This document shows positions 1 through 7,277 of a stretch of 64,000 bases of DNA, piece after piece; position 1 is the first letter of the stretch, and the number at the start of each line of letters is the position of its first letter. Position numbers and translations under genes: made by a program. The notes under the pieces were generated by a model that was not told the DNA's origin, made no database searches, and worked only from the letters and a program-made list of their open reading frames with translations. The stretch is from Pseudomonas sp. R4-35-07 (GTDB lineage Bacteria > Pseudomonadota > Gammaproteobacteria > Pseudomonadales > Pseudomonadaceae), in NCBI RefSeq assembly GCF_003852235.1, contig NZ_CP027732.1, positions 4,216,001 to 4,280,000 of the forward strand, in the 5' to 3' direction.

Positions 1-2
1 AG

Positions 3-599
3 GTCTCGCTGTCGAGCACCGGCTTCTACAAAACCCCGAAAATCTTCTATGACCGCAGCCAGTCACGCGGGCGACCGTTCTACTACTTCGCCTTTGGCGC
101 GGCGTGCTGCGAAGTGATCGTCGACACCCTGACCGGCGAATACAAAATGCTGCGCACCGACATCCTGCACGACGTGGGCGCCTCGCTGAACCCGGCCATC
201 GACATCGGCCAGGTGGAAGGCGGGTTTATCCAGGGCATGGGCTGGCTGACCATGGAAGAGCTGGTATGGAACAACAAGGGCAAGCTGCTCACCAACGGCC
301 CGGCCAGCTACAAGATCCCGGCCGTGGCGGACATGCCGCTGGACCTGCGGGTCAAGCTGGTGGAAAACCGCAAGAACCCGGAGGACACGGTGTTCCATTC
401 CAAGGCCGTGGGGGAACCGCCGTTCATGCTCGGGATTGCCTCGTGGTGCGCGATCAAGGATGCGGTGGCGAGCCTGGGTGACTATCGTCATCAGCCCAGG
501 ATCGACGCGCCGGCCACGCCGGAGCGGGTGTTGTGGGGGTGTGAGCAGATGCGGCAGTTGCAAACAAACGCCACTCAAGCTGCAACCGAGCTGGCTTGA
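3..599 (+). CDS. xdhB: Xanthine dehydrogenase molybdopterin-binding subunit, C-terminal part
   Basis: The open frame runs in from the left edge, so only the last ~198 codons are visible. They carry hallmarks of the large molybdopterin subunit of xanthine dehydrogenase: FAFGAACCEV, a DVGASLNPAIDIGQ stretch, and AVGEPPFML, whose Glu corresponds to the catalytic base in the family's GEPP motif. The enzyme oxidises hypoxanthine and xanthine to urate in the cytoplasm. xdhC and guaD follow on the same strand, as expected for a purine catabolic operon. The stop codon lies at the very edge of a long inverted repeat. The N-terminal part and the small FAD/Fe-S subunit would lie to the left. Confidence 0.93.
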   Translation, partial: VSLSSTGFYKTPKIFYDRSQSRGRPFYYFAFGAACCEVIVDTLTGEYKMLRTDILHDVGASLNPAIDIGQVEGGFIQGMGWLTMEELVWNNKGKLLTNGPASYKIPAVADMPLDLRVKLVENRKNPEDTVFHSKAVGEPPFMLGIASWCAIKDAVASLGDYRHQPRIDAPATPERVLWGCEQMRQLQTNATQAATELA

Positions 600-704
600 T
601 CGTTCCCACGCTCTGCGTGGGAATGCCGGCCTGGACGCTCTGCGTCCGCTCTGGTGACGCAGAGCGTCACGGTATGCATGCCCACGCGGAGCGTGGGAAC
701 GATC
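598..704. repeat. Long inverted repeat (cruciform-forming repeat) between xdhB and xdhC
   Basis: The element begins GATCGTTCCCACGC and ends with the exact reverse complement GCGTGGGAACGATC. Inside, GACGCTCTGCGTC is mirrored by GACGCAGAGCGTC, so almost the whole 107 bp can fold on itself. The first bases overlap the xdhB stop codon. This looks like one of the dispersed palindromic intergenic repeats of fluorescent pseudomonads, different in sequence from the GTGGGAGGGGGCTTGC family seen elsewhere here. In the mRNA it would form a stable hairpin between two cotranscribed genes. Confidence 0.85.
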
Positions 705-718
705 TAACTGAGGTGACC

Positions 719-1561
719 ATGAACAACTGGATCAGCGCCCTCGCCGACCTGCAGAACCAAGGCGAACCCTGCGTGCTCGTCACCATCATCGAGGAGCTTG
801 GCTCCACGCCGCGCAACGCCGGCTCGAAGATGGTGATCAGCGCCGCCCACACCTTCGACACCATCGGCGGCGGGCACCTGGAATACAAGGCGACGCACAT
901 CGCCCGCGACATGCTTGCCCGTGGCCAGCAGAACACCCACCTGGAGCGTTTCAGCCTCGGCGCGAGCCTGGGCCAGTGCTGCGGCGGCGTGACGGTGCTG
1001 CTGTTCGAACCCATGGGCCAGGTGCAGGTGCAGATCGCGGTGTTCGGCGCCGGCCACGTGGGGCGTGCGCTGGTGCCGTTGCTGGCGAGCCTGCCGTGCC
1101 GGGTGCGCTGGATCGACTCGCGCGAGCAGGAGTTTCCGTCACACATCCCCCAGGGCGTGCGTAAAATCGTCAGCGAAGAGCCAGTCGACGAAATCGCCGA
1201 CTTGCCGGCGGGCAGTTACTGCATCGTCATGACCCACAACCACGCACTGGACCTGGAACTGACCGCCGCCCTGCTCAAGCGCAATGACTTTGCCTACTGC
1301 GGCCTGATCGGCTCCAAAACCAAACGGGTCAAGTTCGAACATCGCCTGCGCGATCGCGGCTTCGACACCGCGCACCTGCAACGCCTGCGCTGCCCGATGG
1401 GCCTCAGCGAGGTGAAGGGCAAATTGCCGGTAGAGATCGCCATTTCCATCGCCGGCGAAATCATCGCCACCTACAACGCCCATTTCGGCCAGCACACCGC
1501 CAGCGCCGAGCCCATCGCCAAACTGCTGCCGGTGTCACGCCGCAGCCAAGCCAAGAATTGA
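719..1561 (+). CDS. xdhC: Xanthine dehydrogenase accessory protein XdhC
   Basis: A 280-residue protein of the XdhC/CoxI family. These proteins bind and sulfurate the molybdenum cofactor and insert it into xanthine dehydrogenase without being part of the final enzyme. Visible signatures are GSTPRNAGSKM near residue 28, IGGGHLEY near 49, the cysteine motif LGQCCGG at 84-90 and a Rossmann-type nucleotide loop FGAGHVGRAL at 109-118. I chose the ATG at 719 because GAGGTG lies just upstream. The open frame extends further 5', but that part only translates the inverted repeat. guaD starts 7 bp after the stop, so the genes are almost certainly cotranscribed. Confidence 0.93.
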   Translation: MNNWISALADLQNQGEPCVLVTIIEELGSTPRNAGSKMVISAAHTFDTIGGGHLEYKATHIARDMLARGQQNTHLERFSLGASLGQCCGGVTVLLFEPMGQVQVQIAVFGAGHVGRALVPLLASLPCRVRWIDSREQEFPSHIPQGVRKIVSEEPVDEIADLPAGSYCIVMTHNHALDLELTAALLKRNDFAYCGLIGSKTKRVKFEHRLRDRGFDTAHLQRLRCPMGLSEVKGKLPVEIAISIAGEIIATYNAHFGQHTASAEPIAKLLPVSRRSQAKN

Positions 1562-1568
1562 GATCAGC

Positions 1569-2873
1569 ATGCCTTTGACCCGCAAAGCCTACCGCGCCGC
1601 CATCCTGCACAGCATCGCCGACCCCGCCGAGGTCGGCATCGACGCGTCCTATGAGTATTTCGAAGACGGCCTGCTGGTGATCGACAACGGCCGGATCAGC
1701 GCGCTTGGCCACGCCGGCGACCTACTGCCGACCCTGCCCGCCGACATCGACGTCACCCACTACCAGGATGCGCTGATCACCCCCGGCCTGATCGACACCC
1801 ATATCCACCTGCCGCAGACCGGTATGGTCGGCGCCTATGGCGAGCAGTTGCTGGACTGGCTTAACACCTACACCTTCCCGTGTGAAAGCCAGTTCGCCGA
1901 CAAGGCGCACGCCGAAGAAGTGGCGGATATTTTCATCAAGGAACTGCTGCGCAACGGCACCACCACCGCGCTAGTGTTCGGCAGCGTGCACCCGCAGTCG
2001 GTGAACGCGTTCTTCGAAGCCGCCGAAAAACTCGACCTGCGCATGATCGCCGGCAAGGTGATGATGGACCGCAATGCGCCGGATTATCTGACCGACACGC
2101 CGGAATCCGGCTACCAGGAAAGCAAGGCACTGATCGAGCGCTGGCACGGCAAGGGCCGCCTGCATTATGCGGTGACGCCACGTTTCGCCCCCAACAGCAC
2201 GCCGGAGCAACTGGCATTGGCCGGGCAACTGCTGGGGGAGTATCCGGACCTGTATATGCAGACCCACATCAGTGAGAACAAGCAGGAAGTCGAATGGGTG
2301 AAGGCGTTGTTTCCAGAGCGCAACGGCTATCTGGACGTGTACGACCACTACAAACTGCTCGGCGAACGCTCGGTGTTTGCCCATGGCGTGCACCTGTGCG
2401 ACGACGAATGCGCACGGCTGGCAGAAACCGGCTCGGCCGTGGCGTTCTGCCCAACGTCGAACCTGTTCCTCGGCAGTGGCCTGTTCAACCTGCCGATGGC
2501 CGAGAAGCACAAATTGAATGTGGGCCTGGGCACCGACGTGGGCGGCGGCACCAGCTTCTCGCTGCTGCAAACCTTGAATGAAGCCTACAAGGTCATGCAG
2601 TTGCAGGGTGCGCGGTTGAGCCCATTCAAGTCGCTGTACCTGGCCACCTTGGGCGGTGCGCGCGCGCTGCGCCTGGAAGACAAGATCGGCACCTTGCAAC
2701 CGGGCACGGATGCGGACTTTCTGGTATTGGACTACAACGCCACGCCGTTGCTGAGCTATCGCTTGAAGCAGGCGAATACCATTGCCGAGACGTTGTTTGT
2801 GCTGATGACCCTGGGGGATGATCGGACGGTGTTGCAGACCTACGCGGCGGGTCAGCTGGTACATCAACGCTGA
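1569..2873 (+). CDS. guaD: Guanine deaminase
   Basis: A 434-residue amidohydrolase converting guanine to xanthine, which feeds the xanthine dehydrogenase encoded just upstream. The metal-binding residues of the family are in order: DTHIH at 76-80, the QTHISEN stretch with His233, FAHGVHL with His272 and GLGTDVGGG with Asp323. Length is typical for bacterial GuaD. It follows xdhC by 7 bp, completing a guanine-to-urate module. No signal peptide is visible, so the enzyme is cytoplasmic. A REPIN follows the stop codon, with no separate T-rich terminator before it. Confidence 0.95.
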   Translation: MPLTRKAYRAAILHSIADPAEVGIDASYEYFEDGLLVIDNGRISALGHAGDLLPTLPADIDVTHYQDALITPGLIDTHIHLPQTGMVGAYGEQLLDWLNTYTFPCESQFADKAHAEEVADIFIKELLRNGTTTALVFGSVHPQSVNAFFEAAEKLDLRMIAGKVMMDRNAPDYLTDTPESGYQESKALIERWHGKGRLHYAVTPRFAPNSTPEQLALAGQLLGEYPDLYMQTHISENKQEVEWVKALFPERNGYLDVYDHYKLLGERSVFAHGVHLCDDECARLAETGSAVAFCPTSNLFLGSGLFNLPMAEKHKLNVGLGTDVGGGTSFSLLQTLNEAYKVMQLQGARLSPFKSLYLATLGGARALRLEDKIGTLQPGTDADFLVLDYNATPLLSYRLKQANTIAETLFVLMTLGDDRTVLQTYAAGQLVHQR

Positions 2874-2897
2874 TTTCAGATACACCACAAAACCAAT

Positions 2898-3000
2898 GTG
2901 GGAGGGGCGGTGCGACGATTCGACTTGCTCCCGATAGCGGTCGGTCAGTAACAAATATGTTGTCTGACACACCGCAATCGGGAGCAAGCCCCCTCCCACA
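2898..3000. repeat. REPIN (two inverted REP sequences), left arm with a 16-nt insertion
   Basis: The right arm is the ordinary inverted REP ending in GCAAGCCCCCTCCCAC. The left arm starts GTGGGAGGGG and ends CTTGCTCCCGATAGCGG, but carries CGGTGCGACGATTCGA where the standard copy has a single G. It sits between the convergent guaD and GntR genes. The same insertion occurs in the REPIN at 44149-44251. Confidence 0.85.
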
Positions 3001-3026
3001 TTTTTATCCCAGGTGAGTCAGGGAAG

Positions 3027-3791
3027 TTACAGTTTTACCGACGTACGCCCTGGCTTCTTGGTCTGCAGCAAATGCGAGAACACCGCATGCAGATCATCCG
3101 ACGCGCTTTCCTCATCGAGGTTGAGCTTGCTGTCGATATGGTCCATGTGATGCATCATCAAATCCACCGCCAGTACCGCATCCCGGGCTTCGATCGCGTC
3201 GATCAGTTGGGTGTGTTCATCGTAGGAACAGTGCGAGCGGTTGCCGCTTTCGTACTGGGCGATGATCAAGGAAGTCTGGGACACCAGGCTGCGCTGGAAG
3301 CTGATCAGCGGCGCATTCTTCGCCGCTTCAGCCAGCTTCAAGTGGAATTCGCCGGAGAGACGGATGCCGGCGCCACGGTCGCCACGGGAGAAACTGTCGC
3401 GTTCGTCGTTGACCATCTGGCGCAACTGGGCCAGTTGCTCAGCGGTAGCGTGCTGCACCGCCAGCTCGGTGATCGCCCGCTCCACCAGGCGCCGCGCCAT
3501 GAACACTTGGCGGGCCTCGTCGACGCTCGGGCTGGCGACGACCGCGCCACGGTTGGGCCGCAGCAGCACCACGCCTTCATGGGCCAGGCGCGACAAGGCG
3601 CGGCGAATGATGGTGCGGCTCACGCCGAAGATTTCGCCCAGTGCCTCTTCACTCAATTTGGTGCCGGGTGCCAGGCGTTGTTCGAGGATCGCCTCGAAGA
3701 TATGCGCATACACGATATCGTCCTGGGTTCCGCTGCGACCGGCCTTGCCGGCTCGCGGTTGTTTCTTGAGAGGTTGCAACTGTTCGTTCAT
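3027..3791 (-). CDS. GntR family transcriptional regulator (FadR/FCD subfamily)
   Basis: About 254 residues. The N-terminal half is a GntR winged helix (GTKLSEEALGEIFGVSRTII, then an arginine-rich recognition helix and a wing with LLRPNRGAVV). The C-terminal half is an all-helical FCD ligand-binding domain with metal-binding histidines (GEFHLKLAEA; MMHHMDHID). Two starts are possible, GTG at 3797 or ATG at 3791; I chose ATG, and neither has a strong Shine-Dalgarno. It lies between the guanine/xanthine genes and a divergent BenE-like transporter, so control of purine use is the likely role. The ligand cannot be read from sequence. A TTGT/ACAA box upstream is the probable operator. Confidence 0.88.
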   Translation of the reverse strand: MNEQLQPLKKQPRAGKAGRSGTQDDIVYAHIFEAILEQRLAPGTKLSEEALGEIFGVSRTIIRRALSRLAHEGVVLLRPNRGAVVASPSVDEARQVFMARRLVERAITELAVQHATAEQLAQLRQMVNDERDSFSRGDRGAGIRLSGEFHLKLAEAAKNAPLISFQRSLVSQTSLIIAQYESGNRSHCSYDEHTQLIDAIEARDAVLAVDLMMHHMDHIDSKLNLDEESASDDLHAVFSHLLQTKKPGRTSVKL

Positions 3792-3879
3792 GGGCACTCG
3801 GGTTTGGAGAACGGCGGCGAATTAACGGTAATACGGCAACAGCGGGTCGCTGGCAAGTATCACCTGAAAACAGGGCACA

Positions 3880-3889
3880 TTGTACACAA
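3880..3889. promoter_or_regulatory. Candidate GntR/FCD operator between divergent genes
   Basis: TTGTACACAA has TTGT/ACAA arms around a 2-bp centre, the shape of operators bound by many FCD-type GntR proteins. It lies in the intergenic region between the GntR regulator and the divergent BenE-like transporter, so it could serve both. Similar boxes occur at 52716, 52789 and 60331. Confidence 0.5.
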
Positions 3890-4005
3890 CCCACTGCGCC
3901 AACACACTGTACGGCTGTTTGCGGCGTCGGCTGTATTGCAATGAGTCGTTGCGTTTGAGTTTAGGCTTGAATCCGCAACTTCTCTTGCACAAGGATCATC
4001 TTTCC

Positions 4006-5196
4006 ATGACCGACGCCACCCAAGCGCCTTTGCGCCCGCTGGCCGACACTTCACCTTCGGCCGTCGTCGCCGGTTTCATCGCCATGATGACCGGCTACAC
4101 CAGTTCGCTGGTGCTGATGTTCCAGGCCGGCCAGGCCGCCGGTTTGACCACGGCGCAGATTTCGTCGTGGATATGGGCGCTTTCCATCGGCATGGCGGTG
4201 TGCAGCATCGGCCTGTCCCTGCGCTATCGCACGCCGATCACCATTGCCTGGTCGACACCCGGCGCAGCGCTGTTGATCACCAGCCTGGGCGGGGTCACCT
4301 ACGGCGAGGCCATCGGCGCCTACATCACTTGCGCGGTGCTGGTGACCCTCTGCGGGCTGACCGGCAGCTTTGAAAAGCTGGTCAAGCGCATCCCTGCCTC
4401 ACTGGCGGCGGCGTTGCTGGCGGGGATTCTGTTCAAGATCGGCAGCGAAATTTTCGTCGCCGCGCAGCATCGCACCGGCCTGGTGCTGGGGATGTTTTTC
4501 ACTTACCTGGTCATCAAGCGCCTGTCGCCGCGTTATGCCGTGCTGGCTGCACTGGTGATCGGCACCCTGCTGTCGGGCTTGATGGGGCTGCTGGACTTCA
4601 GCGGCTTTCACCTGGAAGTCGCGGCACCGGTGTGGACCACGCCGCACTTCTCATTGGCGGCGACCATCAGTATCGGCATCCCGCTGTTCGTGGTGGCGAT
4701 GACCTCGCAAAACATGCCGGGTATCGCCGTGCTGCGCGCCGACGGCTACAGCGTGCCGGCCTCGCCATTGATCACCACCACCGGCCTCGCCTCACTGGTG
4801 TTGGCGCCCTTTGGCTCCCACGGCATCAACCTGGCGGCGATCAGCGCGGCGATCTGCACCGGGCCGCACGCCCATGAAGACCGCAACAAGCGCTACACCG
4901 CCGCCGTATGGTGCGGGGTGTTCTACGGGATTGCCGGGGTGTTCGGCGCCACCTTGGCGGCATTGTTCGCAGCGTTGCCCAAGGAACTGGTGCTGTCGAT
5001 CGCGGCCCTGGCGTTGTTTGGCTCGATCATCAATGGCCTGAGCATCGCCATGAATGAGCCGAAGGAACGGGAAGCGGCGCTGATTACCTTCATGGTCACC
5101 GCGTCAGGCTTGACGTTGTTTTCCATCGGTTCGGCGTTCTGGGGGATTGTGGCGGGGGTGTTGACGTTGCTGATTCTGAACGGACGCAAGGCATAA
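4006..5196 (+). CDS. BenE-family membrane transporter (benzoate/H+ symporter family)
   Basis: A 396-residue polytopic inner-membrane protein with roughly twelve hydrophobic segments. The family features are AVVAGFIAMMTGYTSSLVL near the start, SWIWALSIGMAVCSIGLS, AWSTPGAALL and the GSHGINLAAISAAICTG stretch. The ATG at 4006 has AAGGA about 10 bp upstream; the longer open frame is not needed. BenE proteins are named for benzoate uptake, but many members are not linked to aromatic genes. Here the neighbours are guanine deaminase and a GntR regulator, so a purine-related or other small-acid substrate is at least as likely. A strong terminator follows directly. Confidence 0.85.
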   Translation: MTDATQAPLRPLADTSPSAVVAGFIAMMTGYTSSLVLMFQAGQAAGLTTAQISSWIWALSIGMAVCSIGLSLRYRTPITIAWSTPGAALLITSLGGVTYGEAIGAYITCAVLVTLCGLTGSFEKLVKRIPASLAAALLAGILFKIGSEIFVAAQHRTGLVLGMFFTYLVIKRLSPRYAVLAALVIGTLLSGLMGLLDFSGFHLEVAAPVWTTPHFSLAATISIGIPLFVVAMTSQNMPGIAVLRADGYSVPASPLITTTGLASLVLAPFGSHGINLAAISAAICTGPHAHEDRNKRYTAAVWCGVFYGIAGVFGATLAALFAALPKELVLSIAALALFGSIINGLSIAMNEPKEREAALITFMVTASGLTLFSIGSAFWGIVAGVLTLLILNGRKA

Positions 5197-5228
5197 AAAA
5201 ACGGCGACCCTCAGGTCGCCGTTTTTTT
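5195..5228. terminator. Bidirectional intrinsic terminator
   Basis: ACGGCGACC pairs with GGTCGCCGT across a CTCA loop, with A-run on the left and T-run on the right. It serves both the BenE-like gene (plus) and the convergent yggL-like gene (minus). Confidence 0.92.
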
Positions 5229-5233
5229 CAGTA

Positions 5234-5578
5234 TCACTTAGCCGCGTTGATCGGCTTTTCCGGATACCACACGTCCAGCAACGGGCTGACTTCAGCCTTG
5301 GTCAGCTCGGAACGGGTTTTCAGCCAGGCTTCGACAGCAGCACGCTGCTCTTCGGAGACCGAGCCGCGCTTCTGCAGGCAAACCAGACCGTAGTCATCGC
5401 CGCCGACATAGCCCAGACCGTTGGCTTCCATGGCTTCTTTGATGAATGCTTCGAGGAAAGCGTCGATAGCTTCTTCACTCAGGCCTTCTTTGAAGTCCAG
5501 GTTCAGTTCGAAACCCAGCTCTTGAAATTCATCAACGCACAGTTTTTTGCGCAGACGCTGGGAACGGTTAGTCGCCAT
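5234..5578 (-). CDS. YggL family 50S ribosome-binding protein (DUF469)
   Basis: A small acidic protein of 114 residues resembling YggL/DUF469. It begins MATNRSQRLRKKLCVDEFQE, followed by GFELNLDFKEG and an EAIDAFLEAFIKEAMEANGL helix. E. coli YggL is reported to associate with the 50S ribosomal subunit. The ATG at 5578 is preferred over an upstream in-frame ATG because GAGGATT sits at the right distance before it. It is a single-gene unit, convergent with the transporter and sharing its terminator. Confidence 0.88.
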   Translation of the reverse strand: MATNRSQRLRKKLCVDEFQELGFELNLDFKEGLSEEAIDAFLEAFIKEAMEANGLGYVGGDDYGLVCLQKRGSVSEEQRAAVEAWLKTRSELTKAEVSPLLDVWYPEKPINAAK

Positions 5579-5814
5579 TGGAACAATCCTCATAAGTAAT
5601 AACGGGCGGCACTTTAGCAGTTTAAGGCGGCAATTGCCCGACTCTCTGGGACGGGCGGCGCTTAAGCGATAAAAAAACCCTAATTCCCCGCTATCGTTCA
5701 GCTACACGTAAGCTCCGCTTGGGGCATAATGCCGACACTTTCATGACCAATGAGGGATTTTCTTCCATACCCCTCGCCTTTTTCACCCTTCTCAGCAGTA
5801 GGGTTTTATTTCTT

Positions 5815-7275
5815 ATGATCAAATCTTTACGTTCTGTTTTACTCGCCGGTGTTCTTCTGCCACTGGCCGTTTGCGCCACCGCCGCCCCCGTCAACAACAC
5901 CCTGCCCCCCAGCGTTGCCCAGGCCCTCCAGAAGGCAAAATTGCAAAACACCGCATTGTCCCTGGTGATGCTGCCCTTGAACGGCCCCGGTACGCCGACC
6001 GTGTTCAATGCCGACGTGTCGGTGAACCCGGCCTCCACCATGAAACTGGTGACGACCTACGCGGCCCTGGAGATGCTCGGCCCCAACCATCAGTGGAAAA
6101 CCGAGTTCTACACCGACGGCGTACTCAGCGGCGGCGTGTTGCGCGGCAACCTGTACCTCAAGGGCGGCGGCGATCCCAAGCTGAATATGGAAAAACTCTG
6201 GCTGTTGATGCGCGACCTGCGCGCCAATGGCGTACAGCAGGTCACCGGCGACCTGGTGCTGGACCGCAACTTCTTCCACCAGCCGCAATTGCCGGAGTTC
6301 AATGACGACGGCAACGACGAGAACAAGCCGTTCCTGGTCAAGCCCGATGCGCTGCTGGTCAACCTCAAAGCCCTGCGCTTCGTGACACGCAACGATGCCG
6401 GGCGGGTGATCGTGTCGGTCGAGCCGCCGATTGCGAGCATTCGCATCGACAACCAGGTGAAAGTCTCCAACGCCAAACAGTGCACTGGCGACGTGCGCTA
6501 CAGCCCGATGACCGCCGCCGATGGCAGTATGACCGTGACCGTCAGTGGCCAGTTGGCGGACGGCTGCAGTTCGCAGACCTATCTGTCACTGCTCGACCAT
6601 GCCACCTACACCGCCGGCGCCGTGCGTGCGATCTGGAAGGAATTAGGCGGCACCATCCAGGGCCGCGATATCCAGGCGCCAGTGCCCAAGGATGCCAAGG
6701 TCCTGGCCCGAGCATTCTCGCCGGACCTGGCGGAAATCATCCGCGACATCAATAAATACAGTAACAACACCATGGCCCAGCAACTGTTCCTGAGCCTGGG
6801 CGCGCAGTTTCGCAACGATGCCGATGGCGACGATGCCAAGGCCGCGCAACGCGTAGTACGTCAGTGGCTGGCGAAAAAAGGCATTACCGCGCCCCACCTG
6901 GTGATGGAGAACGGTTCCGGCCTGTCCCGCGCCGAACGGATCAGCGCCCGCGAAATGGCGGCCATGCTGCAAGCGGCCTGGAAAAGCCCCTACGCCGCCG
7001 AGTACATCAGCTCGCTGCCGATCGCCGGCACCGACGGCACCATGCGTAAACGCCTGAAGACCACCGCCATGCGCGGTGAAGCCCATGTGAAGACCGGAAC
7101 CTTGAACACCGTGCGCGCCATCGCCGGGTTCAGCCGTGACAACAACGGCAACACCTGGGCGGTGGTGGCGATTCTCAACGACTCCAAGCCGTGGGGCGCG
7201 TCGTCGGTGCTGGACCAAGTGCTGCTGGACCTGTATCGCCAGCCGAAGGCGGTTGCAGCCGCACCGGTGCTCTAG
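5815..7275 (+). CDS. dacB: D-alanyl-D-alanine carboxypeptidase/endopeptidase (PBP4 type)
   Basis: 486 residues with a signal peptide (MIKSLRSVLLAGVLLPLAVC, cleavage near Ala24) sending it to the periplasm. The three penicillin-binding motifs are present: STMK with nucleophile Ser74, SNN at 316-318 and KTG at 426-428. The long insert between STMK and SNN is typical of class C PBP4/DacB enzymes, which trim peptidoglycan side chains and cut crosslinks. The start at 5815 is the one that gives a proper signal peptide; the open frame upstream lacks one. It is convergent with the diguanylate cyclase gene, with only 2 bp between stop codons. Confidence 0.94.
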   Translation: MIKSLRSVLLAGVLLPLAVCATAAPVNNTLPPSVAQALQKAKLQNTALSLVMLPLNGPGTPTVFNADVSVNPASTMKLVTTYAALEMLGPNHQWKTEFYTDGVLSGGVLRGNLYLKGGGDPKLNMEKLWLLMRDLRANGVQQVTGDLVLDRNFFHQPQLPEFNDDGNDENKPFLVKPDALLVNLKALRFVTRNDAGRVIVSVEPPIASIRIDNQVKVSNAKQCTGDVRYSPMTAADGSMTVTVSGQLADGCSSQTYLSLLDHATYTAGAVRAIWKELGGTIQGRDIQAPVPKDAKVLARAFSPDLAEIIRDINKYSNNTMAQQLFLSLGAQFRNDADGDDAKAAQRVVRQWLAKKGITAPHLVMENGSGLSRAERISAREMAAMLQAAWKSPYAAEYISSLPIAGTDGTMRKRLKTTAMRGEAHVKTGTLNTVRAIAGFSRDNNGNTWAVVAILNDSKPWGASSVLDQVLLDLYRQPKAVAAAPVL

Positions 7276-7277
7276 AC

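Noticed and set aside
2898..3000. Possible CRISPR repeat because GTGGGAGG units recur across the window
   Set aside because: The units are inverted pairs separated by variable intergenic sequence at distant loci, not regular repeat-spacer arrays; no cas genes.
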